From Lacinutrix venerupis (GTDB lineage Bacteria; Bacteroidota; Bacteroidia; Flavobacteriales; Flavobacteriaceae), in assembly GCF_003663945.1 (NCBI RefSeq), contig NZ_RCCH01000006.1, positions 1 to 64,000 on the forward strand: a stretch of 64,000 nt of DNA, read 5' to 3'. The position numbers and the translations under genes are program-made. Below the pieces are notes generated by a model, which was not told the DNA's origin, ran no database searches, and worked only from the letters and a program-made list of their open reading frames with translations. The stretch's first letter is position 1, and the number at the start of each line of letters is the position of its first letter. Below, one piece after another: positions 44,514 to 53,921 of the stretch.

Positions 44514-45724
44514 GTGTTATTGGATTTATAGTTTTCTATAGAAGCATTTAGGTTTTCTAAAGCTTCTGCTGTTATTTTTGTGCTACTAGATATTGTTTCT
44601 ATATCTTTAAATAATGCTTTGGTGTCTTCTATTGTATTATTACTACGTGATGCTAAATTTTTAATAAAAGCATCGTCTATGGTATTGGTATTTAAATGTA
44701 GGCTTGTTCTAATGTATTCTAAAAAATGCTGAATTTTATGTTGTGCTATATCTGTATGCTTACCACTTTCGTAATACATATTTGCAATAGTACGTGTAAA
44801 GTCTAAAGTTTGATTTTTTAAAGGTTTTACAATTGGTATAGCACGCTGTTTACGTTTACCATCAAAAATAACGTAAAATAATGCTCCAATTATCATAATG
44901 TAATATGCCCAGCGTAGCTCTTTAGCTTTTAAAAACACATACATAGGAGATGTTGCTACTTTTTTTCCAGATTTATAATACTTATCAAAATACAACGGTT
45001 GATTAGTGTTTAAATAGGATAGCAATCCTGCTGTGTAATCCTTGTTATTATCTTCTAAAATAAAATAATTAGTATATGCCTGCGGAAATAAATTTAATGT
45101 AATTTCACCTTTACCAAATGTTTGTTTAATAACATTTATGTGTTGCTCTGGTATAATTGAATCGTTTTTTTCTGTGTTTGAAATTGTACCAATTACTTTT
45201 GTTTTAGTAGAATCTATTACAGAAAAATAGTTTAAAAAGTTTGCTTTTGTAAAGGTGTATTTTTGTTGATTGTTTAAGTCTTTGTTTTTTAATTGTACAT
45301 CGAAAATGTTATCGAAATTATTAAAATTACTTATTAATGAGGTTTCTAAATTTAAGGTGTCTAAAATTTTTTTTGAAATTGTAGTTGAAGCAATTGATAG
45401 AGTATTTCCTTTTGCTGTCCAATTTAGTACTTTGTTAAGTTCTGCTTCGTCGAAATCTATAATTCCGTTTAAAAAGAAATATGTGCCAGAAATAGAATCG
45501 TTTTTGGTTAAATACTCAAAAGGTGGACGCTCTGTATCTGTTATGTTATTATTATAAACACGTTCTAATTGGTCGTAAAATACATAAGAGCCATATGGAA
45601 TTTTGTGGTGTTTAGCATAGCTAGGAAACCAATTTAGTTTCTGTGGCTTATTATATTCAATAATTATAATAAGTATAACAACTAAAGCAGTTAGGATAAT
45701 GTATATTTTGCCTCTTCTATCCAA
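44495..45724 (-). CDS. DUF4350 domain protein
   Basis: 409 residues with an N-terminal membrane span (IYIILTALVVILIIIIE), a periplasmic DUF4350 domain (opening SYVFYDQLERVYNNNITDTE, GATase-like fold), a second span near residue 263 and a cytoplasmic tail of about 125 residues. In Bacteroidota it lies as here between the DUF4129 and MoxR genes. Function unknown; the domain fold suggests binding rather than catalysis because no Cys-His pair is seen. Confidence 0.9.
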   Translation of the reverse strand: MDRRGKIYIILTALVVILIIIIEYNKPQKLNWFPSYAKHHKIPYGSYVFYDQLERVYNNNITDTERPPFEYLTKNDSISGTYFFLNGIIDFDEAELNKVLNWTAKGNTLSIASTTISKKILDTLNLETSLISNFNNFDNIFDVQLKNKDLNNQQKYTFTKANFLNYFSVIDSTKTKVIGTISNTEKNDSIIPEQHINVIKQTFGKGEITLNLFPQAYTNYFILEDNNKDYTAGLLSYLNTNQPLYFDKYYKSGKKVATSPMYVFLKAKELRWAYYIMIIGALFYVIFDGKRKQRAIPIVKPLKNQTLDFTRTIANMYYESGKHTDIAQHKIQHFLEYIRTSLHLNTNTIDDAFIKNLASRSNNTIEDTKALFKDIETISSSTKITAEALENLNASIENYKSNNTWTTKI

Positions 45725-45725
45725 A

Positions 45726-46460
45726 TTATTTTTTTACTTGATTATTAAGATTTATAAAATTTAGCTTTAAGTTTTCAAATTTAATAGCATCTATTTTAAA
45801 TTCACCATACCATATGTAATCGTAAATTTTGGTGATTTTTTCAAACTGCATTTGTATGCTATTAGTTTTTATTTCTTTTATATAATCTTCGTTTGTTTTC
45901 TGTTGCTGCCAGTCTATTATATTGTTTTCAGAGAGTTCTTTTATTACTAATAAATAGTAGTACCTAATCGCTAATCTGTAATCGTTTTGTTTTACGGCTT
46001 CGGCAATTAGTGCGTTTATATTTTCATTTTTAATAATTTGTTCTTCATCTGTAAATAAAATTTCGGCCTTTTTTTGTTCGCCATAAATTAGATTTCTGCT
46101 ATTTACTTTTAAAAAGAACCTTATTAATAAAAATATTAAGATGGCTAAAACTATATATGGTAAAACTCTTAATATAAACCATAAAATACCTGTGGCGGCA
46201 TCCATACCAAAAATAGAGGAGAAGAACCTGTATAAGATGCCTTTTAACCAGCGTTTAAATTTTGTCCATAGAGAATCTTCATCAGCTACTTTTTCTTCGT
46301 AATTAAAAGCTTTTTTATTTTTATAAGTATCAAGATTTTCTTTACTAATATCTTGTTTTTGGTAATATGGAGCAGTATTATCATCAATAATAACAGCATC
46401 TTGAGCATAGCCAAAATTACCAATAAACAGTATTAAAAAAAGAAATCTTAATAATTGCAT
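45726..46460 (-). CDS. DUF4129 domain protein
   Basis: 244 residues. A signal-like N-terminus (LLRFLFLILFIGNFGYAQ), a membrane span near residues 91-117 (ILWFILRVLPYIVLAILIF) and a C-terminal cytoplasmic DUF4129 helical domain (AIRYYYLLVIKELSENNIID, ending YDYIWYGEFKID). It is one base from the DUF4350 gene downstream and one base from the membrane protein gene upstream, the tight spacing of a translationally linked operon. Confidence 0.9.
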   Translation of the reverse strand: MQLLRFLFLILFIGNFGYAQDAVIIDDNTAPYYQKQDISKENLDTYKNKKAFNYEEKVADEDSLWTKFKRWLKGILYRFFSSIFGMDAATGILWFILRVLPYIVLAILIFLLIRFFLKVNSRNLIYGEQKKAEILFTDEEQIIKNENINALIAEAVKQNDYRLAIRYYYLLVIKELSENNIIDWQQQKTNEDYIKEIKTNSIQMQFEKITKIYDYIWYGEFKIDAIKFENLKLNFINLNNQVKK

Positions 46461-46461
46461 G

Positions 46462-47349
46462 TTATTGCTGAGTGTTTCCTAAAGAATCAATTTGCTCAAA
46501 AGTACCAGTGTGGTTTTTCTTTTCGTTAATATTATAGTAAATAAAGATTGTTACTATTATTGTTATAAAGTTTAAAAAGAATTTAAATGCATAACTAACA
46601 AGGTTTAAAATAATATAAATTGGATCTTTATATACGGCAAGCGGATTAGCTTCTGGATTAAATTCTCCAGAAAATATACCCATTTTTATATAAGTGTAAA
46701 TGGTTGCAGGAAGGTTAAGTACAAAACCAATAACACCAATTAAAAGCGTGACAACAAATAATGTTAAAAATGACATCCACCATTCGTCTTTAACAAATTT
46801 AAAGCTATCACTAAAGGCATCCATAACGCTTTTGTTTTCAAAAATCATGATGCAAAACACTACAGCCATTGGTACTACAAGATAAATTCCTGGTAAAAAG
46901 CATAGCATAAATCCTACAAACAAGGCAAGACCTTTTAGGATACTTAATCCTATAAAACTCCAAAATGTATTTTTTACTTCTGTTTTTACTTGGCTTGTAT
47001 TTATAGTGCCATTGTTTTCTGTATAAGATTTTACATAATGTAACGTTGCAGAGTATGCTAGAGCGTATACCATTATTCCTGCAATAACAAGTACTAATAT
47101 AGATATACCAAGCGTTAAAAAGCCCATTTCTTCAGTATCGAAAGTAGAGGCTCCTTCTAGTACAGATGTTAAATCTCCAAAACTGTAAAGCATAAAACCT
47201 AACCCAACAAAAAATAATATTAAATATGGTAATGTAATCTGTAATATTAAAGTGAAAAATGGTTTGTATTCGTTTCTTAAAAATGCGAAAACATCACTTA
47301 TCATTTCTCCTAACTCTCGCTGTTTTTTAAATTGTATAAACTGTTTCAT
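46462..47349 (-). CDS. Multi-span membrane protein of the MoxR cluster
   Basis: 295 residues with about six hydrophobic spans (near 35-60, 80-110, 130-165, 195-220, 240-275). The N-terminus REL GEMISDVFAFLRNEYKPF is typical of a Bacteroidota family found next to SpoIIM and DUF4129 genes. It resembles the membrane domain of glycerophosphodiesterase-type proteins but has no catalytic part. Role unknown; probably a subunit of a membrane complex with its neighbours. Stop and start are one base from the adjoining genes. Confidence 0.82.
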   Translation of the reverse strand: MKQFIQFKKQRELGEMISDVFAFLRNEYKPFFTLILQITLPYLILFFVGLGFMLYSFGDLTSVLEGASTFDTEEMGFLTLGISILVLVIAGIMVYALAYSATLHYVKSYTENNGTINTSQVKTEVKNTFWSFIGLSILKGLALFVGFMLCFLPGIYLVVPMAVVFCIMIFENKSVMDAFSDSFKFVKDEWWMSFLTLFVVTLLIGVIGFVLNLPATIYTYIKMGIFSGEFNPEANPLAVYKDPIYIILNLVSYAFKFFLNFITIIVTIFIYYNINEKKNHTGTFEQIDSLGNTQQ

Positions 47350-47350
47350 A

Positions 47351-48343
47351 TTAAATGGTGGTTTTATTTCTGGTTAATTCTTGTTTTAGTTTTTCTTTTT
47401 TAGATAATTTTATTGGGTAAATTATATAGTAAAAAATTATTAAAGTTAGTGAGCTTATAATTATTGTAATGGCTAGCCAATCGGGCATTTCGGTATGTCT
47501 TGTAACAAAACCTTCTAGGAATCCTGCTATTATAAAAAAAGGAATAGTACTAACTAATATTTTAAGTCCGTTTTTAACACCTTTAATAAAAGATTCTAAG
47601 CGTGTATAAGTTCCAGGAAAAAGCATACCATTTCCTAAAACTAACCCAGAACATCCTGCAATTATTATTACAGATATTTCTATGGTACCATGAATCCAGA
47701 TGGTTCTTGCAGACTGCCAAAGTAAACCTTGCTCGTAAAATAAATATTGAAAACTGCCAAGCATAATGCCATTTTGCATCATAATAAATAAAGAACCAAT
47801 ACCTAGCATAATGCCGTATGCAAAAGCCATTAAAGCCACTTTAATATTGTTTAATGTAATACCTAAAAACATATTAAACTCACCTTGTTCTTTATAAACA
47901 CCCATTGGATCACCTTTTTCTATGTTTTCCATAGTCATGTTTACATAACCATCACCAAGAAAACTTCTAACAAAATCACCTTCGTTAGCAGCCGAAAAAG
48001 CTCCAATAACAACAAATAATATAAAGACTAAAAAAGCAACCAATAATTCGCGATGGTGCTGGCGAAACATTAATGGAAACTCATGAGTGAAAAAGGTAAT
48101 TAATCTGTTTTTAGATTCCTTTTTAGTTTTGTAAATTTTTTGGTGAGCAGAAGAGGCTAAGCCATTTAAATAAGCTTCTGTGTTGCTATTTGGATAAAAA
48201 GTTTTAGCGTAGCTTAAATGATCTGTTATTTCAATATATAAACTAGAAAGTTCGTCTGGTGAAATTAGTATATTATTTGAAAGAACATTTTCAAATGTTA
48301 ACCATTTATCTTTATTTTGCTTTACGAAAGCAGCTTCACGCAT
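47351..48343 (-). CDS. SpoIIM (stage II sporulation protein M) family membrane protein
   Basis: 330 residues. A soluble helical N-terminus (to about residue 95) precedes five or six spans. SpoIIM-type marks are NMFLGITLNNIKVALMAFAY, IMLGSFQYLFYEQGL and WIHGTIEISVIIIAGCSGL. The family occurs in many non-sporulating bacteria and may form a channel or control wall remodelling. It heads the minus-strand cluster and is divergent from the RDD gene, 35 bases separating the two start codons. Confidence 0.92.
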   Translation of the reverse strand: MREAAFVKQNKDKWLTFENVLSNNILISPDELSSLYIEITDHLSYAKTFYPNSNTEAYLNGLASSAHQKIYKTKKESKNRLITFFTHEFPLMFRQHHRELLVAFLVFILFVVIGAFSAANEGDFVRSFLGDGYVNMTMENIEKGDPMGVYKEQGEFNMFLGITLNNIKVALMAFAYGIMLGIGSLFIMMQNGIMLGSFQYLFYEQGLLWQSARTIWIHGTIEISVIIIAGCSGLVLGNGMLFPGTYTRLESFIKGVKNGLKILVSTIPFFIIAGFLEGFVTRHTEMPDWLAITIIISSLTLIIFYYIIYPIKLSKKEKLKQELTRNKTTI

Positions 48344-48378
48344 GTAATATCTTATTAAGCTTTCAAAGAAAAGAAAAT

Positions 48379-49095
48379 ATGAAAGAATTTCAAATAGAAA
48401 CCGCCCAAAATGTTGCCATTATTCAAAATGCAGCAAATATAATGGATAGAATGTGGGCTTACTTAATAGATTCATTTATTATTTATTTTTATTTATTTGC
48501 TACTATACTATTATTAGTATTATTAGAACTAGATTTTAGAGATAGTTGGGCTATCTATTTGCTGGTCTCTTTACCTGCATTTTTATATTATGTATTACTT
48601 GAAACTTTTTGGAATGGCCAGACTGTTGGTAAAAATCTAATGAAGATAAGGGTGGTAAAATTAGATGGTTCTAAGCCAACTTTTGCTAATTATCTTGTGC
48701 GTTGGCTATTGCGTATTATTGATGTAGTTTTAACCTCAGGAGGATTGGCAGCACTTGTAATATTGTTAAAAGGAAATGGGCAGAGAATAGGCGACATTGC
48801 AGCGCAAACAACAGTAATTTCAGAAAAAAGAAAAGTTTCTATTAAAGATACTATTATTAGAGATATTGAGCCAGATTATGTGCCAACATATAGTCAAGTA
48901 ACTTTGTTTAAAGATTCTGAAATACAAACTATTAAAAATTTGTTTGATGAAGCTAAAAGAAATGGAAACCATAATGTAATCTTAAAATTGTTTATTAAAG
49001 TGAAGGATATTATGGAGATTGAACCAGAAGAACAGCCTATAGCTTTTTTAGATACTGTAATTAAAGATTATAATTATTATACACAGAATATGTAA
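48379..49095 (+). CDS. RDD family membrane protein
   Basis: 238 residues from the ATG at 48379; a longer frame would run through the start of the divergent SpoIIM gene and is rejected. The RDD domain is IMDRMWAYLIDSF near residue 20 (R and D pair), then FWNGQTVGKNLMKIRVV, and IGDIAAQTTVI near 137, with three membrane spans. A soluble C-terminal helical region of about 95 residues follows. RDD proteins can act as Na+/H+ antiporters or accessory membrane proteins; in this setting it belongs to the SpoIIM-MoxR cluster. Confidence 0.92.
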   Translation: MKEFQIETAQNVAIIQNAANIMDRMWAYLIDSFIIYFYLFATILLLVLLELDFRDSWAIYLLVSLPAFLYYVLLETFWNGQTVGKNLMKIRVVKLDGSKPTFANYLVRWLLRIIDVVLTSGGLAALVILLKGNGQRIGDIAAQTTVISEKRKVSIKDTIIRDIEPDYVPTYSQVTLFKDSEIQTIKNLFDEAKRNGNHNVILKLFIKVKDIMEIEPEEQPIAFLDTVIKDYNYYTQNM

Positions 49096-49141
49096 ATTTT
49101 ACTTTTTGTAAAATTATATTAATAATAGACCGCAAAAAGTA

Positions 49142-49738
49142 ATGTTTTATATAATAGATATTTTAGGAACTATTGCCTTCTCCATTTCTGGAGTTTTAGT
49201 TGCGTTAAATAAAAAAATGGATGCCTTTGGAATATTAATTATTGCTTTTGTAACTGCTGTAGGAGGTGGAACTTTAAGAGATATTTTAATAGGAGAAACT
49301 CCTGTAAGTTGGATGAAAGATATAACTTTTGTTTATGTAGTGTTAGCTTCTACAATAATGGCTATAATTTTTAAATCTAAAATCGACTATTTACGTAAGT
49401 CACTATTTTTATTCGATACTATTGGTATTGGTTTATATACAGTTGTAGGAGTAGAGAAAGGTATTTCGGCAGGTTTGCATCCAATTATTTGTATTGCTTT
49501 AGGAACAATGTCTGCTTGTTTTGGAGGTGTGATAAGAGATATTTTATGTAATGAAATTCCTGTTATTTTTAGGAAAGAAATTTATGCAACAGCCTGTATA
49601 TTGGGTGGTATTGTTTACTTTATTATAAAACGTTTACCTTTAGAAGGAAATTTTGTTTTTATTATAGCAGGATTAGTTGTAATTATTACTCGTATTTTAG
49701 CAGTAAAATTTAAGTTGAGGTTACCAAATTTGTATTAA
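49142..49738 (+). CDS. Trimeric intracellular cation (TRIC) channel family protein
   Basis: 198 residues with seven membrane spans in two repeated halves: GTIAFSISGVLVALNKKMDA with AVGGGTLRDILIGETPV, and IGIGLYTVVGVEKGI with CFGGVIRDILCNEIPV. The paired GGGxxRD motifs are the UPF0126/TRIC mark. Bacterial members form trimeric K+-conducting channels. Single gene; a weak A/T hairpin lies between it and the RDD gene. Confidence 0.93.
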   Translation: MFYIIDILGTIAFSISGVLVALNKKMDAFGILIIAFVTAVGGGTLRDILIGETPVSWMKDITFVYVVLASTIMAIIFKSKIDYLRKSLFLFDTIGIGLYTVVGVEKGISAGLHPIICIALGTMSACFGGVIRDILCNEIPVIFRKEIYATACILGGIVYFIIKRLPLEGNFVFIIAGLVVIITRILAVKFKLRLPNLY

Positions 49739-49764
49739 GTAAGTACTATTTTTTTTGAAATAAA

Positions 49765-50481
49765 TTAATCTATTACTTCAACTTTATTAATATAAATATT
49801 ATGTCTTGGCCAATGTCCACCATCAACTTCTTGGTCTGCAATTTTATCTACAACATCCATACCTTTTATAACACGTCCAAAGGCAGTGTATTCTCCATCT
49901 AAATGAAATTGATTTTTTTGAGTAATAAAAAATTCAAATGGAGAAGCTAATTTGTAGGCATTTTCAATTTCTCCACTAGGAATCGAAATTGTACCTCTTC
50001 TATGTTTATAACCATATCTAACATCTGGAGGTAAAAGATAACGTCCCATTTTTCTGCGTTTTTTTAAAACTTCAGGTTCATCACTATTGCCACCTTGAAT
50101 AACAAAGTTTTTTACCACACGATGAAATTGTGTACCATCAAAAGCCTTGTTTTTTGTAAGGAAAATAAAGTTGGCTCTATGGTATTTAACTTTATTAAAA
50201 AGTTCTAAATCAATATTTCCAAATTTGGTATAAATACGTACTTTGTTTTCTTTATTAATTTTGCCATACTCTTCAAAAAAATCCATGGCATTATCATCGT
50301 TTAGTGGAAGGTAGCGTTCTTCTAAGGTAAGCTTAGAGCTATCTATTTCTATAACTTTTTCTTCTATTTCAGGTGCTATCGTATCAACTTTTGTAACTTT
50401 ACTTTTAACAGGTTTTGGTTTAGTTTTTTTATCTTCACAGTTAAATAATAAAATTAAGCTAAAAAGTAGAACTAGTCTCAT
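49765..50481 (-). CDS. Cyclophilin-type peptidylprolyl isomerase lipoprotein
   Basis: 238 residues. Lipobox LLFNC (cysteine 15) puts it on a membrane facing the periplasm. A lysine/proline-rich linker is followed by the cyclophilin domain: VRIYTKFGNIDLELFNKV, the catalytic FHRVVKNFVIQGG near residue 125 and the LDGEYTAFGRVIKGMDVVDK segment. It speeds cis-trans proline isomerisation in exported proteins. Its start codon is only two bases from that of the divergent NUDIX gene. Confidence 0.94.
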   Translation of the reverse strand: MRLVLLFSLILLFNCEDKKTKPKPVKSKVTKVDTIAPEIEEKVIEIDSSKLTLEERYLPLNDDNAMDFFEEYGKINKENKVRIYTKFGNIDLELFNKVKYHRANFIFLTKNKAFDGTQFHRVVKNFVIQGGNSDEPEVLKKRRKMGRYLLPPDVRYGYKHRRGTISIPSGEIENAYKLASPFEFFITQKNQFHLDGEYTAFGRVIKGMDVVDKIADQEVDGGHWPRHNIYINKVEVID

Positions 50482-50483
50482 AA

Positions 50484-51125
50484 ATGAAATTTGAATCGTT
50501 TTTAAAATCTATTGTAAAAATAGAAAATTTACCATTACCAGGTGAAACTTCACAATTTAAAATGTCTCCTCCATACCGAGCAGATTTAATAAAAATGCAA
50601 GCCGAACGAATAAAGAAAGCAAGAAATAGTGCTGTAATGGCATTGTTTTATCCAAATAACGAAGGCGAAACATGTATTATTCTTATTTTAAGAAAAACCT
50701 ATAAAGGTGTACACTCTGCACAAGTTGGTTTTCCGGGAGGAAAATTAGAAAAAAACGAAACAAATAAACAAGCAGCGTTAAGAGAAACAGAAGAGGAAAT
50801 TGGTGTAAAACAAAATACAATAACTGTTTTAAGAGCGTTAACACAAATGTACATTCCACCAAGTAATTTTAATGTGAAGCCTTTTATTGGTTACGTAGAA
50901 AAAACACCAAATTTTATAAAGCAAGAAACCGAAGTAGAAGCGTTATTAGAAGTAAAGCTTAAAGATTTTTTAAATAAAAACGCATTAACAACTAAAACAG
51001 TATCTATGGCTAATGGGTTGAAAGTGAGTGTTCCAGCTTATGGTTTAAAGAATCATTTGGTTTGGGGAGCAACAGCAATGATGTTAAGTGAAGTGAAAGA
51101 CTTGTTAAAGGCTAGCTTTAAATAG
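50484..51125 (+). CDS. NUDIX hydrolase, CoA pyrophosphatase-like
   Basis: 213 residues. The NUDIX box runs GGKLEKNE then RETEEEIGV (near residues 91-113), preceded by SAQVGFPGG. The UPF0035-type start GVHSAQVGFPGG and the later PPSNFNVKPFIGYV are marks of CoA/acetyl-CoA pyrophosphatases (NudL/NUDT7 type). It would split CoA into 4'-phosphopantetheine and 3',5'-ADP. Probably co-transcribed with the acyltransferase 43 bases downstream. Confidence 0.9.
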   Translation: MKFESFLKSIVKIENLPLPGETSQFKMSPPYRADLIKMQAERIKKARNSAVMALFYPNNEGETCIILILRKTYKGVHSAQVGFPGGKLEKNETNKQAALRETEEEIGVKQNTITVLRALTQMYIPPSNFNVKPFIGYVEKTPNFIKQETEVEALLEVKLKDFLNKNALTTKTVSMANGLKVSVPAYGLKNHLVWGATAMMLSEVKDLLKASFK

Positions 51126-51168
51126 TTGGATTTCGCTACATTTGTATATCCTAGAACTTTTAAAATTT

Positions 51169-51975
51169 ATGGGTTTATTTAAACGAAATCCTTTCGGACA
51201 TATATTATTTGTGAAAAAGTGGCTCATTAGAATTTTGGGCTTACTTTCTCATAGGCGCTTTAGAGGTTTTAATAATTTAAAAATTGAAGGCTCCGAAATT
51301 ATTAAAGATTTACCAGATACTAACGTTTTATTTATATCTAATCATCAAACCTATTTTGCAGATGTATTTTCAATGTTTCATGTATTTAACGCAAGTTTAA
51401 GTAATAGAGAAGATTCTATTAAAAATGTTGGTTATTTATGGAACCCGAAATTAAACATGTATTACGTTGCTGCAAAAGAAACCATGAAATCGGGTATTTT
51501 ACCTAAAATATTTGCTTACACAGGATCTATTAGTATAGAGCGTACATGGAGAAGCGAAGGTAAAGATGTAAATAGGCAAGTAAAAATGAGTGATATTTCT
51601 GCTATTTCTAAAGCTTTAGAAGATGGTTGGGTAATAACATTTCCGCAAGGTACAACAACACCATTTAAGCCAATTCGTAAAGGAACAGCACATATTATTA
51701 AAAGATATAAGCCAGTAGTAGTACCAATTGTAATAGATGGTTTTAGACGCTCTTTCGATAAAAAAGGACTATTTATAAAAAAGAAAAACGTCTACCAATC
51801 TTTTGAAATTAAAAAACCATTAGAAATCGATTACGATAATGAATCTATAGACAGTATTGTAGAGAAAATAGAATATGCTATCGAGCAACATCCTTCATTT
51901 TTAAAAGTTATTCCACAAGAAGAGTTGTTAGCCCAAGAAGAACTTAATAAACAAAGAGAATGGTTAGACTCATAG
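51169..51975 (+). CDS. 1-acyl-glycerol-3-phosphate acyltransferase-like protein (PlsC family)
   Basis: 268 residues from the ATG at 51169; a TTG nine codons upstream falls in a -7-like box (TACATTTG, 51137-51144). The acyltransferase motif I is NHQTYFAD (H-x4-D), and motif III is TFPQGTTTPFKPIRKGTAHI. PlsC-type enzymes acylate lysophosphatidic acid or other lipid acceptors at the inner membrane; the QGT in place of EGT is seen in Bacteroidota members. The acceptor is uncertain. Confidence 0.9.
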   Translation: MGLFKRNPFGHILFVKKWLIRILGLLSHRRFRGFNNLKIEGSEIIKDLPDTNVLFISNHQTYFADVFSMFHVFNASLSNREDSIKNVGYLWNPKLNMYYVAAKETMKSGILPKIFAYTGSISIERTWRSEGKDVNRQVKMSDISAISKALEDGWVITFPQGTTTPFKPIRKGTAHIIKRYKPVVVPIVIDGFRRSFDKKGLFIKKKNVYQSFEIKKPLEIDYDNESIDSIVEKIEYAIEQHPSFLKVIPQEELLAQEELNKQREWLDS

Positions 51976-52062
51976 TAAAACCAAACATTTATTTTAAAAT
52001 TCTGGTATGATTACTTGCTTTTAAAATAGTGATGCTGTTTTTTGTTAAAAAATATAAGAATT

Positions 52063-53271
52063 ATGATTACACCTAAAAAGCATAATAATGAAGAAGAAAG
52101 GCTTAGAGACCTAGAATCTTATTCTATTATAGACAGCTTACCAGAGAGTGATTATGATAATTTAACAAGAATAGCTTCGCAAATATGTAATACACCAATA
52201 TCCTTGGTAAGTTTGTTAGATGATAAAAGACAATGGTTTAAATCTCACCATGGTTTAGAAACAAGCCAAACACCTAAAGATTATGCGTTTTGTGCACATG
52301 CTATAAATGATTCTAATAATATTTTTATTGTAGAAGACGCTAGAAAAGACGAGCGCTTTCATGATAACCCATTAGTTACTGGAGACCCAAATATAGTTTT
52401 TTATGCAGGAGTACCGTTAATTAGCGAAAACGGCTATCCTTTAGGGACTCTTTGTGTAATAGATAACAAGCCAAAAACGTTAACAAAAGACCAAATACTA
52501 TCTTTAGATGCGCTTTCAAAACAGGTAATGAATTTGTTAAGACTTCGAAAAAGTAAACGGTTATTAGAACAGTCTTTAAAAGCATTAGAAGAAAAAAACA
52601 AAGAATTAGAGCAGTTTACCTATATAGCATCGCACGATTTGCAAGAGCCAATTAATACGGTAATTAGTCTTATAGACATGTTGGAAGATCAACCTAATAA
52701 TACTTTAAGCGATTTAGAGAAAAAAAATTTTAAGTATATCCATAATGCTTCATATAGAATGAAAGAGCTCGTAAATGCATTGCTTGATTATGGAAAACTA
52801 GGTCAAAAACCAGAATTAAAAAAAATAGACTGTAACCTTCTTGTAAACGAAGTATTACAAGATCTTGACGCATTGGTTAAAAAATATAAAGCAAATATTA
52901 TTATAGAAAAATTACCAGTAATTTATGCTTTTGAAGTAGAATTAAGACTTTTATTTCAAAATTTAATAAGCAATGCAATTAAGTTTTCAAAACCCGATGT
53001 TGCTCCAATTGTAAAAATATTTTCAGAAGAAAAAGAATCTAACTATAAATTTACAGTAAAAGATAACGGTATAGGAATCGACGAAAAATTTAAACAAAAG
53101 ATATTTCTTATTTTTCAAAAATTACATCAAAACAATAAATATACCGGAACAGGAATAGGTTTAGCGCATTGTAAAAAAATAGTAGAGCTCCACAATGGAA
53201 CTATTGTGGTAAACTCTCAATTAAATCTAGGGAGCTCTTTTCAATTTACAATAAGTAAAAATTTAACTTAA
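52063..53271 (+). CDS. GAF-domain sensor histidine kinase
   Basis: 402 residues from the ATG at 52063. A GAF domain (residues about 18-165, opening LESYSIIDSLPESDYDN) is joined by a short coiled coil to a HisKA domain with the H-box YIASHDLQEPINTVISL and an HATPase with NAISNAIKFS-like NLISNAIKFSKPD, KDNGIGIDEKF and TGTGIGLAHCKKI. No membrane span, so it senses a cytoplasmic signal. There is no response regulator next door, so it is an orphan. Confidence 0.92.
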   Translation: MITPKKHNNEEERLRDLESYSIIDSLPESDYDNLTRIASQICNTPISLVSLLDDKRQWFKSHHGLETSQTPKDYAFCAHAINDSNNIFIVEDARKDERFHDNPLVTGDPNIVFYAGVPLISENGYPLGTLCVIDNKPKTLTKDQILSLDALSKQVMNLLRLRKSKRLLEQSLKALEEKNKELEQFTYIASHDLQEPINTVISLIDMLEDQPNNTLSDLEKKNFKYIHNASYRMKELVNALLDYGKLGQKPELKKIDCNLLVNEVLQDLDALVKKYKANIIIEKLPVIYAFEVELRLLFQNLISNAIKFSKPDVAPIVKIFSEEKESNYKFTVKDNGIGIDEKFKQKIFLIFQKLHQNNKYTGTGIGLAHCKKIVELHNGTIVVNSQLNLGSSFQFTISKNLT

Positions 53272-53290
53272 AAATTATTAATTTCTAAAC

Positions 53291-53917
53291 CTACATTTTT
53301 TTAAGCTCATTGTAATTTCGGTTTAAGCGCTTCATTAAAACACCGTAAATTAACTTGTAAAAAAGCCAAATTAAACCAACAAAAACTATTGTGGTTACTA
53401 GCATAATAAGTGCAACTGTAATTTTGCCACTAGTATCTAATTTAGTTATTACTTCTTCTAATTTAGGATCTGTTTTTGTTGCGTAATAAGAGCCTAAAAC
53501 CATAGAAACAAAAGCCATAATTAAATTATAAGCCACATAGTATTTTATTACTTTTCTAGTACTAATAATACTTTCCATAAGTTTTTTAGCATTATCTGTA
53601 ACAGATATGCTTTTGTAACTTTTATACAGTAAGTAAATAAATATTAATATTACGGTAAAGCTTAAAATTGTTAAACCTAACAATAAACCTTCATTAACAT
53701 GCGTAGCTTCAACCTTTGCTCTATAAGAAGCAGATAATTTTGGTAGAAAAGTAATTGCAATCCAAAATATAAGTTCGGCAATACTAATGTAAAAAAGCGT
53801 CTTAACAATAGAAGACGATTTTTTCCATAACATAGGATACAATTCTTTAGAGCTTAATCGCTTTTCTTCAACAGTATCCTTCTGCCAATGTTTTTTTAAT
53901 AAATCTAATTCATCCAT
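53291..53917 (-). CDS. Membrane protein downstream of an ECF sigma factor
   Basis: 208 residues with four membrane spans (near residues 42-60, 76-97, 124-144 and 165-188) and a soluble N-terminus of about 38 residues (MDELDLLKKHWQKDT). The N-terminal pattern, with LLKKHW and KxLYPMLxKKS, is common in Bacteroidota proteins encoded right after a sigma-70 gene. It has no zinc-type anti-sigma motif, so a regulatory role is suggested only by position: four bases after the sigma gene. Confidence 0.85.
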   Translation of the reverse strand: MDELDLLKKHWQKDTVEEKRLSSKELYPMLWKKSSSIVKTLFYISIAELIFWIAITFLPKLSASYRAKVEATHVNEGLLLGLTILSFTVILIFIYLLYKSYKSISVTDNAKKLMESIISTRKVIKYYVAYNLIMAFVSMVLGSYYATKTDPKLEEVITKLDTSGKITVALIMLVTTIVFVGLIWLFYKLIYGVLMKRLNRNYNELKKM

Positions 53918-53921
53918 ATGT

